From CAJBLF01 sp964495825 (GTDB lineage: Bacteria > Patescibacteriota > Gracilibacteria > Absconditabacterales > Absconditicoccaceae): a stretch of 30,585 bases of DNA. Below, one piece after another: positions 1 to 7,324 of this stretch (position 1 is the stretch's first letter; each line of letters starts with the position of its first letter). A model generated the notes under the pieces. That model had not been told where the DNA came from and made no database searches. It was given only the letters and a program-made list of their open reading frames with translations. A program made the position numbers and the translations under genes. The DNA lies in assembly GCA_964495825.1 (NCBI GenBank), contig CAZBWI010000005.1:1-30585 (forward strand), in the 5' to 3' direction.

Positions 1-137
1 AGAAAAAATTCAGTCTCCACCTAAAGGAATGTGAATTTAGATTTAATTGTTGAATAGAGTGAGAAAATATGTATACTAAGTTATTGAAACTTTTAAAAGA
101 GTATGTGAAAATTTGTTGCTAAAGTACTCTAGACCCT

Positions 138-162
138 AAAAAAATACCAGATTTCTCAGGTA
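138..162 (-). terminator. Probable terminator of the rpmB/tRNA-Lys transcript
   Basis: On the minus strand a short imperfect hairpin (TACC-T-GA, GAAA loop, TC-T-GGTA) is followed directly by seven T residues. It lies about 30 nt past the tRNA-Lys 3' end, the expected place for the end of the translation-cluster transcript. The stem is weak (6 pairs with one T-T mismatch), so the T run is the main support. I see no gene in bases 1-137. Confidence 0.45.
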
Positions 163-194
163 CTTCCATTGTATGTTTGAACTAGATTTCATTA

Positions 195-270
195 TGGTAG
201 GGTAGCCGGGACTCGAACCCGGGACCACTAGCTTAAAAGGCTATTGCTCTACCGCCTGAGCTACTACCCC
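195..270 (-). tRNA. tRNA-Lys (anticodon UUU)
   Basis: The minus strand folds as a complete cloverleaf. The acceptor GGGGTAG pairs with CTACCCT (one G-U). The D arm is GCTC...GAGC. The anticodon loop CTTTTAA gives anticodon TTT. The T arm is CCGGG-TTCGAGT-CCCGG. Discriminator A and CCA are encoded in the DNA (195-198). The first pair of the anticodon stem is an A-G mismatch. The gene lies 60 nt downstream of rpmB on the same strand and is probably co-transcribed with it. Confidence 0.95.
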
Positions 271-330
271 ACGACAACGACAAAACGAATAATCGATGAA
301 GAGTTTAATCGCTTGGTCGTTTTTGTTGTA

Positions 331-519
331 TTAGATGAATCCTTTGAGCTTTTTGTATACTTTGGAACTTACTTTTAGCTTAATTTGAGAACCGTCTTCG
401 AGTTTCACTTTTTTTTCGATAAGATTCACTTTGAATGCTCTTTTAGTAGCTCTCATAGAGTGAGATCTCGTATTTCCGGATTGTGTTCCTCTTCCGGTAA
501 AATCGCATATTCTTGCCAT
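331..519 (-). CDS. rpmB: 50S ribosomal protein bL28
   Basis: 62-aa large-subunit ribosomal protein. The N-terminal half matches bL28: MARICDFTGRGTQSGNTRSH, with the family pattern C-x-x-T-G-x-x-x-x-x-G-N-x-R-S-H, followed by ATKRAFKVNL. The C-terminal half (IKLKVSSKVYKKLKGFI) fits the family's basic tail. It ends at TAA. It is the last protein gene of the ribosomal cluster, 66 nt after rplY, with tRNA-Lys downstream. A weak GAAGAA lies 4 nt before the ATG. No TGA codon is used here, so it reads the same in codes 11 and 25. Confidence 0.93.
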   Translation of the reverse strand: MARICDFTGRGTQSGNTRSHSMRATKRAFKVNLIEKKVKLEDGSQIKLKVSSKVYKKLKGFI

Positions 520-585
520 TATTCTTCATTAACAAACTAAAATAAGGTATGAGGAACAAGGACTATGATCCATGTTCCATAAGTA

Positions 586-1221
586 CTATTTCTTCTCTTC
601 TTTCTTTTCGTCTTTTGCAGGAGCAGCTCATTCAGCAGGAGCAGCTCATTCAGCACCAGGAGTTTCTTCCACTTCTTCTTCAGTCATCGTCACAACAGTT
701 ACAAGAACTTGTTCAGGATCATCAAGGATTTCAATTTTATCGGAAACTTTCAGATCTTTGATGAAAATAGCATCATTTATAGTTTGGATGACAGAGATAT
801 CGATAGTGATATCATGAGGCAAATCCTGAGGGAAGGCTTCAACTTCGATAAAATCCTTGACGAGTTGGATCTTTCCTTCTCCAAGTTTTTCAATTGGAGA
901 TTCACCAGTAATTTTTAAAGGTACTTCTGTCTTTACTTTTTCATCGGCTTTGATAGCGAGAAAATCAACATGCATCAACATGTCGCTCACCGGATCTACC
1001 TGAATATCTTGGATCAATACTAATTGATTGATTTTGTCTCCCTCAAGTGTCAAAGGAGTAGAGTATCCGGCTTCCTTATATTTCTTGATGATGTCGTTCC
1101 TTTTGCATGCGACAGTGATAGGTTCCTTGAGATGTTTTCCATAAATGATTCAAGGAATCAATCCTTCTTTTCTAAGCTCTTTGGCCTTTTTATCTGGGCG
1201 AGCGATGACATCGAGTTTCAT
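586..1221 (-). CDS. rplY: 50S ribosomal protein bL25/CTC (code 25)
   Basis: 211-aa protein of the two-domain CTC form of bL25, which binds 5S rRNA. Under the standard code only a 135-aa fragment appears. With TGA = Gly the ATG at 1221 gives MKLDVIARPDKKAKELRKEG then LIPGIIYG, matching the family's RKEGKIPAVVYG motif with one glycine encoded by TGA. The middle part (HVDFLAI, EVPLKITGESP) is typical L25. The C-terminus is an Ala/Pro/Glu/Lys tail in which AAPAEG-type units are repeated, with two more glycines as TGA, ending at TAG. The AT-rich upstream spacer contains TATTTATCATTTATTATT rather than a Shine-Dalgarno site. Confidence 0.93.
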
Positions 1222-1281
1222 TTTGTATCTGAATAATAAATGATAAATATGCTAAACCGTCGACTATCGACTATGGTGTAA

Positions 1282-1704
1282 TTATTTTCTTTTTTTCTTT
1301 CCTTTGTTTTCTTTGACTTTACCTGCTTCTTTGTTGAGAAGGTCGATATCTCTTCTGTCAGCAGTGATTTTGGACTTAAATCTAGCATCCTTTCCTACTT
1401 TGTCTCTGATATAATATAATTTTGCTTTCCTTACCTTATATTCGTCGAGCAAGATGATTTTATCAAATTTATTGAAGGACAGTGGATAGATTTTTTCCAC
1501 ATCCACACCAGCAACATTGCCTCTTACGGTGAAAGTTCCATCTGCATGACCAGGCTTTTTTACTTTGATGACAAGACATTTGAATCTTCGGATTCTATTG
1601 GTTTCTACATCTTTTTCATGGATTTCTAATTGCATTCCTACTTTGACATCAAGGATTTTTACTCCATTCTTATCATAAAACTGTTTGAGTCTTTCGATGT
1701 TCAT
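1282..1704 (-). CDS. rplS: 50S ribosomal protein bL19
   Basis: 140-aa large-subunit protein that sits at the interface with the 30S subunit. Recognisable motifs are GMQLEIHEKD, RIRRFKCLVIKVKKPG, FTVRGNVAGVDVEKIYPL and VRKAKLYYIRDKVGKDARFK, which together are diagnostic for bL19. I chose ATG 1704 (MNIERLKQFYDKNG) because the additional 16 codons up to 1752 have no counterpart in the family and come from a repetitive spacer. The C-terminus has a lysine-rich tail (KENKGKKKRK). It sits between a 47-aa basic ORF and rplY on the same strand. Confidence 0.94.
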   Translation of the reverse strand: MNIERLKQFYDKNGVKILDVKVGMQLEIHEKDVETNRIRRFKCLVIKVKKPGHADGTFTVRGNVAGVDVEKIYPLSFNKFDKIILLDEYKVRKAKLYYIRDKVGKDARFKSKITADRRDIDLLNKEAGKVKENKGKKKRK

Positions 1705-1811
1705 TGAACTATAAGTAATAATATAAATTTTGATACATGATGCATGATTCATGATACTAGATTTCTTTTTGATGCTTGCATCTTGAATCTTGTATCAGGC
1801 TTCCAAAAAAA
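1705..1811. repeat. Spacer built of short palindromic GATAC/GATGC units
   Basis: The spacer between the 47-aa gene and rplS contains GATACATGATGCATGATTC, ATGATAC and, about 20 nt later, GATGCTTGCATC and TTGAATCTTGTATC. The second group is nearly the reverse complement of the first. The units could fold into a hairpin in the transcript. No T run follows, so a terminator is unlikely. The function is unknown. Confidence 0.5.
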
Positions 1812-1955
1812 TTATTTAGCTTTCTTATTCATAACTTTAGCTTTCCACTTCTTTTGTTGTTCAAGATTCTTCCTTACGTCCATGATTACGACTTTTTCTA
1901 CTCTGAATCATGCCTTTTTGAGCTTTTTTTTTGCGTTGGTTTTTAGTCTTGCCAT
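1812..1955 (-). CDS. Unrecognised 47-aa basic protein (code 25)
   Basis: Small ORF from ATG 1955 to TAA 1812 encoding a 47-aa protein that starts MARLKTNAKKKLKKAGFRVE and ends KKWKAKVMNKKAK. Glycine 16 is a TGA, so the gene is invisible under the standard code. About one third of the residues are Lys or Arg. It lies in the ribosomal cluster, upstream of rplS and on the same strand, so a ribosome- or RNA-associated role is a reasonable guess. I do not recognise the family. The start is preceded by an AT-rich tract with TTATTTATCATTATATT, as seen before neighbouring genes. The ORF is short, but its composition and place in the operon support it. Confidence 0.6.
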
Positions 1956-2061
1956 AGATAATAATATAATGATAAATAATGTATATAAGGTTCAATACTT
2001 CTGGCTTAATGCTATAATCTTACTTGTACCATGCCTTAAGCTTTAATTTTTAACCTTTAAA

Positions 2062-2310
2062 CTATTTAGTTAGTCCTTTCTTTGCCAAAGCTTCATCGAT
2101 CATCTTTTGAGTTACACCAAATTTTTTGAGTCTTGCTTCGGCTTTTTCCTTCGTCTTGTAGATCCATTTTGTCTCACCTTGTACAGCTTCTTTTTTTATC
2201 AAATCGACATATCGTTCAATTGATTTCTTAAGTTTTCTCCCTGATTTTTTGCTAACTCGAGAGACGTTGTACATCATGTGCTTATATTTTGCTCCACTCG
2301 TATTTCCCAT
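2062..2310 (-). CDS. Unrecognised 82-aa basic protein in the ribosomal cluster
   Basis: 82-aa ORF ending at TAA, located between rpsG and the 47-aa gene. The N-terminus is MGNTSGAKYKHMMYNVSRVS. It is rich in Lys and predicted to be largely helical (SGRKLKKSIERYVDLIKKEA, KAEARLKKFGVTQKMIDEAL). The general look, with a small, basic, helical N-terminal segment, invites comparison with bS20, but the bS20 N-terminal pattern (NIKSAKKR) is absent, so I do not assign it. Its setting among S12, S7, L19, L25 and L28 suggests a translation-linked protein. Confidence 0.75.
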   Translation of the reverse strand: MGNTSGAKYKHMMYNVSRVSKKSGRKLKKSIERYVDLIKKEAVQGETKWIYKTKEKAEARLKKFGVTQKMIDEALAKKGLTK

Positions 2311-2345
2311 TACTTTATAACTTACATAATAAAATTAAATAACTG

Positions 2346-2392
2346 ATTACGAATTGTGCATTTTTTCTAATTCGTAATACATAATTTGTAAT
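2346..2392. repeat. 10-bp inverted repeat plus a third direct copy of AATTYGTAAT
   Basis: ATTACGAATT (2346-2355) and AATTCGTAAT (2369-2378) are perfect inverted repeats with a 13-nt loop. A third near-copy, AATTTGTAAT, follows at 2383-2392. They lie in the spacer between rpsG and the 82-aa gene. No T tract follows the hairpin on the transcribed strand. It may be an RNA processing or translation-control hairpin inside the operon. The role is inferred. Confidence 0.6.
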
Positions 2393-2414
2393 TATTTAAA
2401 ATTGATTTGTTTTG

Positions 2415-2867
2415 TTAGTTTATGTATTTTGCCATATAAGCAAATGCTTTGTTTGCTTCAGCCATCTTATGGGTCTCTTCTTTCTTCTTGATAGCATATC
2501 CTTGGTTACCATAAGCAGCAAGAATTTCTTCAGCCAATTTTTTGTACATAGGTTTTCCTGTCTTAGTTTTTGTCCCATCGAGAATCCATTTAAAAGCAAA
2601 AAATAACTTTTTATCTTGTTTTACTTCTACAGGAACTTGATATACAGATCATCCTATTCTTTTGGATTTGATCATGAGATTAGGTGACGCATTTTCTATA
2701 GCAGTTTCTAAGACAATTTCAGGATTCATGTGTCCACTTGATTTGATTTCTTTGAGTGTATCGGTGTAAATTCTTCTTGCGACACTTTTTTTCCCATGCT
2801 TCATGAGGTAATTAATGATCTTCTCGATCTTGGTGTTAGGCATGGAACCAACAACTGCTTTTGACAT
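2415..2867 (-). CDS. rpsG: 30S ribosomal protein uS7 (code 25)
   Basis: 150-aa small-subunit head protein that nucleates 16S 3'-domain assembly. Family features include KIINYLMKHGKKSVARRIYT, PEIVLETAIENASPNL, then RIGGSVYQVPVEVK, where the second glycine (residue 73, codon at 2649-2651) is TGA. The universally conserved R-[IV]-G-G-x-x-Y-Q-V-P-V-E-V motif forces TGA to be glycine, making this one of the best code-25 markers in the window. The gene continues through FAFKWILDG and TGKPMYKKLAEEIL to TAA at 2415. It follows rpsL by 48 nt, as in the classical str operon, but no fusA or tuf follows. Confidence 0.96.
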
Positions 2868-2915
2868 TACATATGATAATAAATGATAAATGATGTAGTA
2901 ACAGTATGGTATCTA
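2868..2915. repeat. ATCATTT repeat tract before rpsG
   Basis: Read on the minus strand the spacer contains CATCATTTATCATTTATTAT ending 9 nt before the rpsG ATG. Closely similar tracts lie before rplY (about 1229-1248), the 47-aa gene (about 1957-1982) and, on the plus strand, the 113-aa gene (28857-28886). None of these starts has a clear Shine-Dalgarno sequence. The shared tract may act as an unstructured, AU-rich ribosome entry region. That function is inference. Confidence 0.5.
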
Positions 2916-3335
2916 TTATTTAGCTTTAGGCTTTTTTGCACCATAGAGAGACCTTCCTTGTTTTCTTTTGTCAACAGGATTTGCATCGTATTTTCCTCTG
3001 ACGATATGATATCTCACTCATGGAAGATCCTTTACTCTTCATCCTCTTACCAACACAACACTGTGTTCTTGAAGTGTATGAGATTCACCAGGAATATATG
3101 CCAAAACTTCAGCTCCATTAGAAAGTCTTACTTTTGCAAATTTTCTTTGTGCTGAATTTGGTTTCTTAGGACCCATTACAGATACCTTCAAACATACGCC
3201 TCTTTTGAATGGTGCAGGTTTGTCGACTCTCTTGTTATTGTCGAGTTTATTGATGCTAAATTGCAAAGCAGGAGCTTTGGACTTATACATCTTCTTAGCT
3301 CTTCATTTTTTGATCAGTTGGTTGATAGTTGGCAT
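2916..3335 (-). CDS. rpsL: 30S ribosomal protein uS12 (code 25)
   Basis: 139-aa decoding-centre protein. The start at ATG 3335 gives the family N-terminus MPTINQLIKKGR, in which glycine 11 is TGA. Conserved blocks include KRGVCLKVSVMGPKKPNSAQ, RKFAKVRLSNG, VLAYIPGE, HTLQEHSVVLVRGGRVKDLP and GVRYHIVRGKYD. Glycines 99 and 106 in the near-invariant GGRVKDLPGVRYH loop are both TGA. It is the first gene of the translation cluster, with a plausible promoter about 105 nt upstream. The stop is TAA. Confidence 0.96.
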
Positions 3336-3439
3336 AACAACAATATAATTAAATTTTAAATCGTGAATTTTACATTTACTTCGATAAGTAGTGGATTTTT
3401 TGAGAAATTCAAAGTAAACAAAAAATTTACGTGTCGATG

Positions 3440-3467
3440 AATATAGGGAAAATAGACAGGAAATCAA
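3440..3467 (-). promoter_or_regulatory. Probable rpsL promoter
   Basis: On the minus strand TTGATT is separated by 16 nt from TATATT. The 16-nt spacing is the same as in four better promoters in this window. The expected start of transcription is about 100 nt before the rpsL ATG, leaving an AT-rich leader. Confidence 0.35.
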
Positions 3468-3662
3468 CACGAAATTGACACAAAATGCTTGAATATTGAA
3501 TAATCAGGAATTTCTTATCAAAAAGAATATTTCTATCGGAAAGATGATCTACGTTCAGATTCAAAAAATTAAATTTTTTTTAGTTTTCAGATAGAGATAT
3601 TTCTTTTGTTTTTTTAAAAATACTTGGTATCGTGATATTCTCTTTTTATTATTTTTCAAAAA

Positions 3663-3695
3663 TAAAAAAAGGGCCGCAAAAGTACTTGCGAGCCC
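3663..3695 (-). terminator. Intrinsic terminator of the Ig-like secreted protein cluster
   Basis: On the minus strand GGGCTCGCAAGTACTTTTGC, continuing GGCCC, forms a 9-bp stem with one bulged A and a 6-nt loop, followed by seven T residues. It lies just after the stop codon of the T9SS-type gene. It is the strongest terminator in the window and is noticeably richer in GC than the native ones. Confidence 0.85.
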
Positions 3696-3701
3696 AATAT
3701 T

Positions 3702-5789
3702 TTACTTATATCATTCCGTTTTCATAAACCATTTGCCGACGGAAAGACCTTCAGCGTTCATGAAAGAAATGATATACGTGCCAGAATTGAGACCGGAAAC
3801 GTCGATCTGTATGTTATCATTGTTGATTTCAGAGGTATACACCACTTGACCAATCATATCAACAATACGTAACGATTTCAGTTCTCCGGTGATTCTAGTA
3901 ATGTGTAAGATGTTGTGGGCCGGATTAGGAAAGATATTCACAGCGTTGACTGCTGCTGTGATTTCATCTATACCTACAGCACCCACCTGTACATACTGGA
4001 TCTGTGATGAACTACATCCCGTCACGGGGTTGGTATATTGATAGGTAATCATATGAGTACCTACTCCTGCGGTTGCAGGATTAAATATACTTCCGATCAT
4101 CCCTTGACCTGTGAATGTGCCGTTCGGTGGATACACAAACTGCATCATATCAAAGGCAGGTGTGGTGATGTAAATAGGTCCCGGAGGGGACACAAAGTTC
4201 ACTACTGGAACCGGATTTACCGTGATGTAATCTACCGCATTACTTGTGCATCCCCATTGATCGGTTACTGTATAGGTGATAGGATAAGTCCCAGGTCCAG
4301 CAACTGGAGGATAAAAGAGATTACCTCCTACAGCAAACCCTGACCATGTTCCACCACTTGGAGTTCCCGATAGGGTGACAGTATTTTGATCTGTACACAC
4401 ACTGTTGGGTAATCCATTGATACTAACCGTGGGGAGAGGATGTACCGTTACTGTCACATTGCCTGTGGTGGTACAGGTATTTGCACCTGTCGCCGTTACG
4501 GCATATGTGGTCGTAGATATTGGACTAACGGTAACATTTTGTGTTGTTGCACCTGTGCTCCATAGAAACGAAGTTCCCGTTCCTGAGGCAGTCAAGGTAG
4601 TAGAATTGCCAGCACAAATATCAGCTGGATTAGCAGTGATATTGAGCGATGGTGCTAATTCTACACTAATTGCAAGTGTGGAAGGTTGCCCACCACCACA
4701 GCTGTTCTGTCCAAAGACAGAGATATTGCCGCTGGTTGATCCACTGAAAGATACTGTTATTTGCGTAGTTCCCTGACCACTTACAATGGTAGCACCATTT
4801 GGTACTGACCATACATAGCTTGTTGCATTTGCTATGCTCGCAGTGATAAAGGTAGCAGTACTTCCTTGACAGACCGAAGTCGGTCCAGTTATAGGACCAG
4901 CTGCGCTAGGCAGGGGATCCATAGTAACAACAACACTCCCATTCATTACACTCGTACAACCAGTAGTATTATCTGTAGCAACAACTGTATAAGTTCCAGT
5001 AGTAGCTTGATTATACCATGAAAGAGCAAAGCCAGTACCTCCAACAGGTACACTGGAATTAGTTCCATTCATTAGTAGCTGATAACTAACGCCAGCCTGT
5101 GACCCGTTTTGAGTTATTGTTACACCATTGCTACCTTCACAAAAAGTAGGACTGTTTGTTGAAACAGTAAATACTTGTGGTAAAGGATGTACTTGGACCA
5201 TAGTATCATGATCATTGAAACATCCAGTTGAAGTGTTGGTGGCAATTACAGTATACATACCCGTGGAGTTAGCAACATATTGATTCAGGTTTGCACCTGG
5301 TATTATGACACCATTTTTCTTCCACTGATATGTACAGTTACTACCGGCATTCGCAGTAATAGTCACTGTTCCGCTTCCGCAGAATTCAACAGGACCACTT
5401 GTGCTAAGGGTAATGGATGGAATAGGATTGACCATTACAGTGGCAGAGTTGCTCATTTGGATAGAACACCCAGTTGATGCGCTCGTGCCAATAACAGTAT
5501 ATGTCCCGCTCATGAGTTGATTCCCAAAATTTAACGGTCCTCCAGTTCCTGGAATAGGCATACCGTAATTTATCCCATTTATTTGTAATTGGTAATTTAC
5601 TCCAATTTCGGAACCACTCAATCCCACGGGTACGCCGGACAAGCCAGCACAATAAGCTCCACCGCCCGTAACGCTATAGAGTGTTGGTGATGGAGAGATT
5701 GTTATCTGTACCCCCGATGGTTGGGAGTAACCTGTAGTGATGGCGAGCAAAAGCGTCGCCACCAACAGGATTTTGATAATTTTTTTCAT
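3702..5789 (-). CDS. Secreted PKD/Ig-like protein with T9SS type A sorting domain
   Basis: 692 aa to a TGA at 3711-3713. Under code 25 that TGA reads as Gly and the product ends 3 residues later (GYK) at TAA 3702, giving 695 aa. The signal peptide is MKKIIKILLVATLLLAITTGYSQ. Residues 30-600 are repeated PKD-like and CHU_C-type Ig domains (GPTSVCQGSTATF, TYVWSV-like cores, QWKKNGVIIPGA). Residues 617-692 are a type A type-IX-secretion C-terminal domain: VNIFPNPAHN, LRIVDMIGQVVY, IDVSGLNSGTYIISF and a basic end. In Bacteroidetes such domains send proteins through the outer membrane. There is no in-frame TGA within nearly 700 codons that contain many glycines, unlike every large neighbour. This suggests an origin in a standard-code Bacteroidetes genome. 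Confidence 0.93.
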
Positions 5790-5807
5790 ATTTTTTTTGT
5801 TTAAATT

Positions 5808-7298
5808 TTACGGTAAACTGGGTAAAGTTCCGCATCCGCCAGTATCAGTTACAATACGACGATACCAGATACCTGAAGTAAGTGACGGAGGTTGGAAAAC
5901 AGCATTTGTTTCGCCAATAATATCTGTCCAGGGGTCAGTTACTCCACCATCATCTGATTCCTGCCATTGATATGTATATACACCTGAACCACCACTCGGA
6001 GGTATAATATTTCCTAACTGCATCGGAGTCGTTCCATAGCAAATACTCTGTGATACTCCGATCGTTCCAGGATTAAATACCGGATATACGGTGATGGTTG
6101 TTGAATTGGTGTAAAGAGTTCCACAGCTATTATTGTCTTGACGACGAAATATAGTGGTTTGTGTGAGTGCAGGAATGTCATAGTTGATATTTGTTTCTCC
6201 TGGAATATTTGTCCAGGTAATTCCCCCATCAACTGAACTCTGCCATTGGTAATTTGTGGTTGGATCGCCACCAGTAGCGGCTGTTCCATTGATGACTCCG
6301 GGGTCAGTATTGTGACATATAGGTGAGGTGCCGACGAACGTCGTAGTTCCAGCAACGAATTGATTATATACTACGATATTGATGATATTTGAATACAGGA
6401 CACCGCAGCTATTGGTATAACGGAGTCTGTACCACATGTTTTGGGTAAGGTTACCCAAGATCAATGTTAGGGTAGTAGCACCAGGTATATTATTGTACGT
6501 GATACCATCAGTGCTTGATTCCCATTGTAGCGTGGTTCCCGGTGCGCCGCCCGTGGGGGCAGTACTGGTCAGGATACCCGCGTTGCTGTTATAGCAAATC
6601 GGAGTATTGCCTCCTGTGACAGTTCCTGCTGCGAATGTAGGATAGACAGCAATAGTAACAACATTTCCATAGACAGTTCCGCATGTAGGATTGTCGAACC
6701 TGAGACGGAACGATGTAGTTTGGTTCAATATACCTATAGTATAGGTTAGGTTGGTTTCACCCAGAATATCATTCCAGGTTCCACCACCGTCCAGAGATAA
6801 TTCCCACTGATAAGTTGTTCCCGGTGCACCGCCTGTTTCAGGGGTGCTGGTCAGGATACCTCCATTACCACCGTTACAAATAGGTGAATTTCCACCGGTT
6901 GTTACGCCAGCGATAAACTGTCCATAAACCGTGATGTTTATTACATTGGTATACACGGTCCCACATCCGTCATTATCTTGACGACGGAATTGTGTACTGA
7001 CCGTAAGATTTCCCGGATCATAATTAAGTCCTGTAGCTCCTATGATATTATTCCAGGTTATTCCACCATTAGTACTTTGTTGCCACTGATAGGTATAATT
7101 GCCCTGGCCACCTGTCGGAGCAGTACCAGTGATTAAACCGGCAGGACTATTATAACACAAAGGAGTGTTTCCACCGCTCAGGTTACCAGGCATTAATTGC
7201 CCTAGAACCGTTATATGGACGCCTGTTTGACTATAGGCATGCTGTGTTGCTATTACCAATCCGGTAATTAATGCAACAAAAAGGATGATTTTTTTCAT
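5808..7298 (-). CDS. Secreted protein with five Ig-like repeats, Bacteroidetes type
   Basis: 496 aa, TAA stop. It has a signal peptide (MKKIILFVALITGLVIATQH, then AYSQ). Five repeats of about 85 residues follow, each with the pattern GGN-x-P-[IL]-C, PTGG, YQW..S.DGG.TWN-x-I-x-G-x-T, F-R-R-x-D-N-x-x-CGT-[VL]-Y-x-N and TVY. The paired cysteines probably form one disulfide per repeat. The architecture is that of surface or gliding-associated proteins of Bacteroidetes. It stops after the last repeat (GCGTLPSLP) with no sorting domain, 18 nt before the T9SS-type gene, so co-transcription is likely. There is no internal TGA. The start is preceded by an A-rich tract without a Shine-Dalgarno site, as is usual in Bacteroidetes. 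Confidence 0.92.
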   Translation of the reverse strand: MKKIILFVALITGLVIATQHAYSQTGVHITVLGQLMPGNLSGGNTPLCYNSPAGLITGTAPTGGQGNYTYQWQQSTNGGITWNNIIGATGLNYDPGNLTVSTQFRRQDNDGCGTVYTNVINITVYGQFIAGVTTGGNSPICNGGNGGILTSTPETGGAPGTTYQWELSLDGGGTWNDILGETNLTYTIGILNQTTSFRLRFDNPTCGTVYGNVVTIAVYPTFAAGTVTGGNTPICYNSNAGILTSTAPTGGAPGTTLQWESSTDGITYNNIPGATTLTLILGNLTQNMWYRLRYTNSCGVLYSNIINIVVYNQFVAGTTTFVGTSPICHNTDPGVINGTAATGGDPTTNYQWQSSVDGGITWTNIPGETNINYDIPALTQTTIFRRQDNNSCGTLYTNSTTITVYPVFNPGTIGVSQSICYGTTPMQLGNIIPPSGGSGVYTYQWQESDDGGVTDPWTDIIGETNAVFQPPSLTSGIWYRRIVTDTGGCGTLPSLP

Positions 7299-7324
7299 AA
7301 ATTCATTTTTTTTTCGTTAATACT

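Larger units (their letters stand above)
3336..3701. other. Gene-free spacer between rpsL and the T9SS-type gene
   Basis: AT-rich, with no supported ORF. It holds a probable rpsL promoter (3440-3467) and the terminator of the Ig-like gene cluster (3663-3695). The copy of an 11-bp direct repeat that recurs beyond the other end of the Bacteroidetes-like block lies at 3539-3549. If that block is an insertion, its left edge lies within this spacer. Confidence 0.6.

Noticed and set aside
572..1236. Plus-strand ORFs of 60-80 codons over rplY
   Set aside because: They are antisense shadows of a clear L25 gene, with low-complexity products and no family resemblance.
2062..2310. Assignment of the 82-aa protein as ribosomal protein bS20
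   Set aside because: Size and basic character fit, but the diagnostic N-terminal and central bS20 residues are missing; left unassigned.
4405..4776. 123-codon plus-strand ORF inside the T9SS-type gene
   Set aside because: Antisense to a well-supported PKD/Ig-repeat frame; its product is a Val-rich mirror of that sequence.
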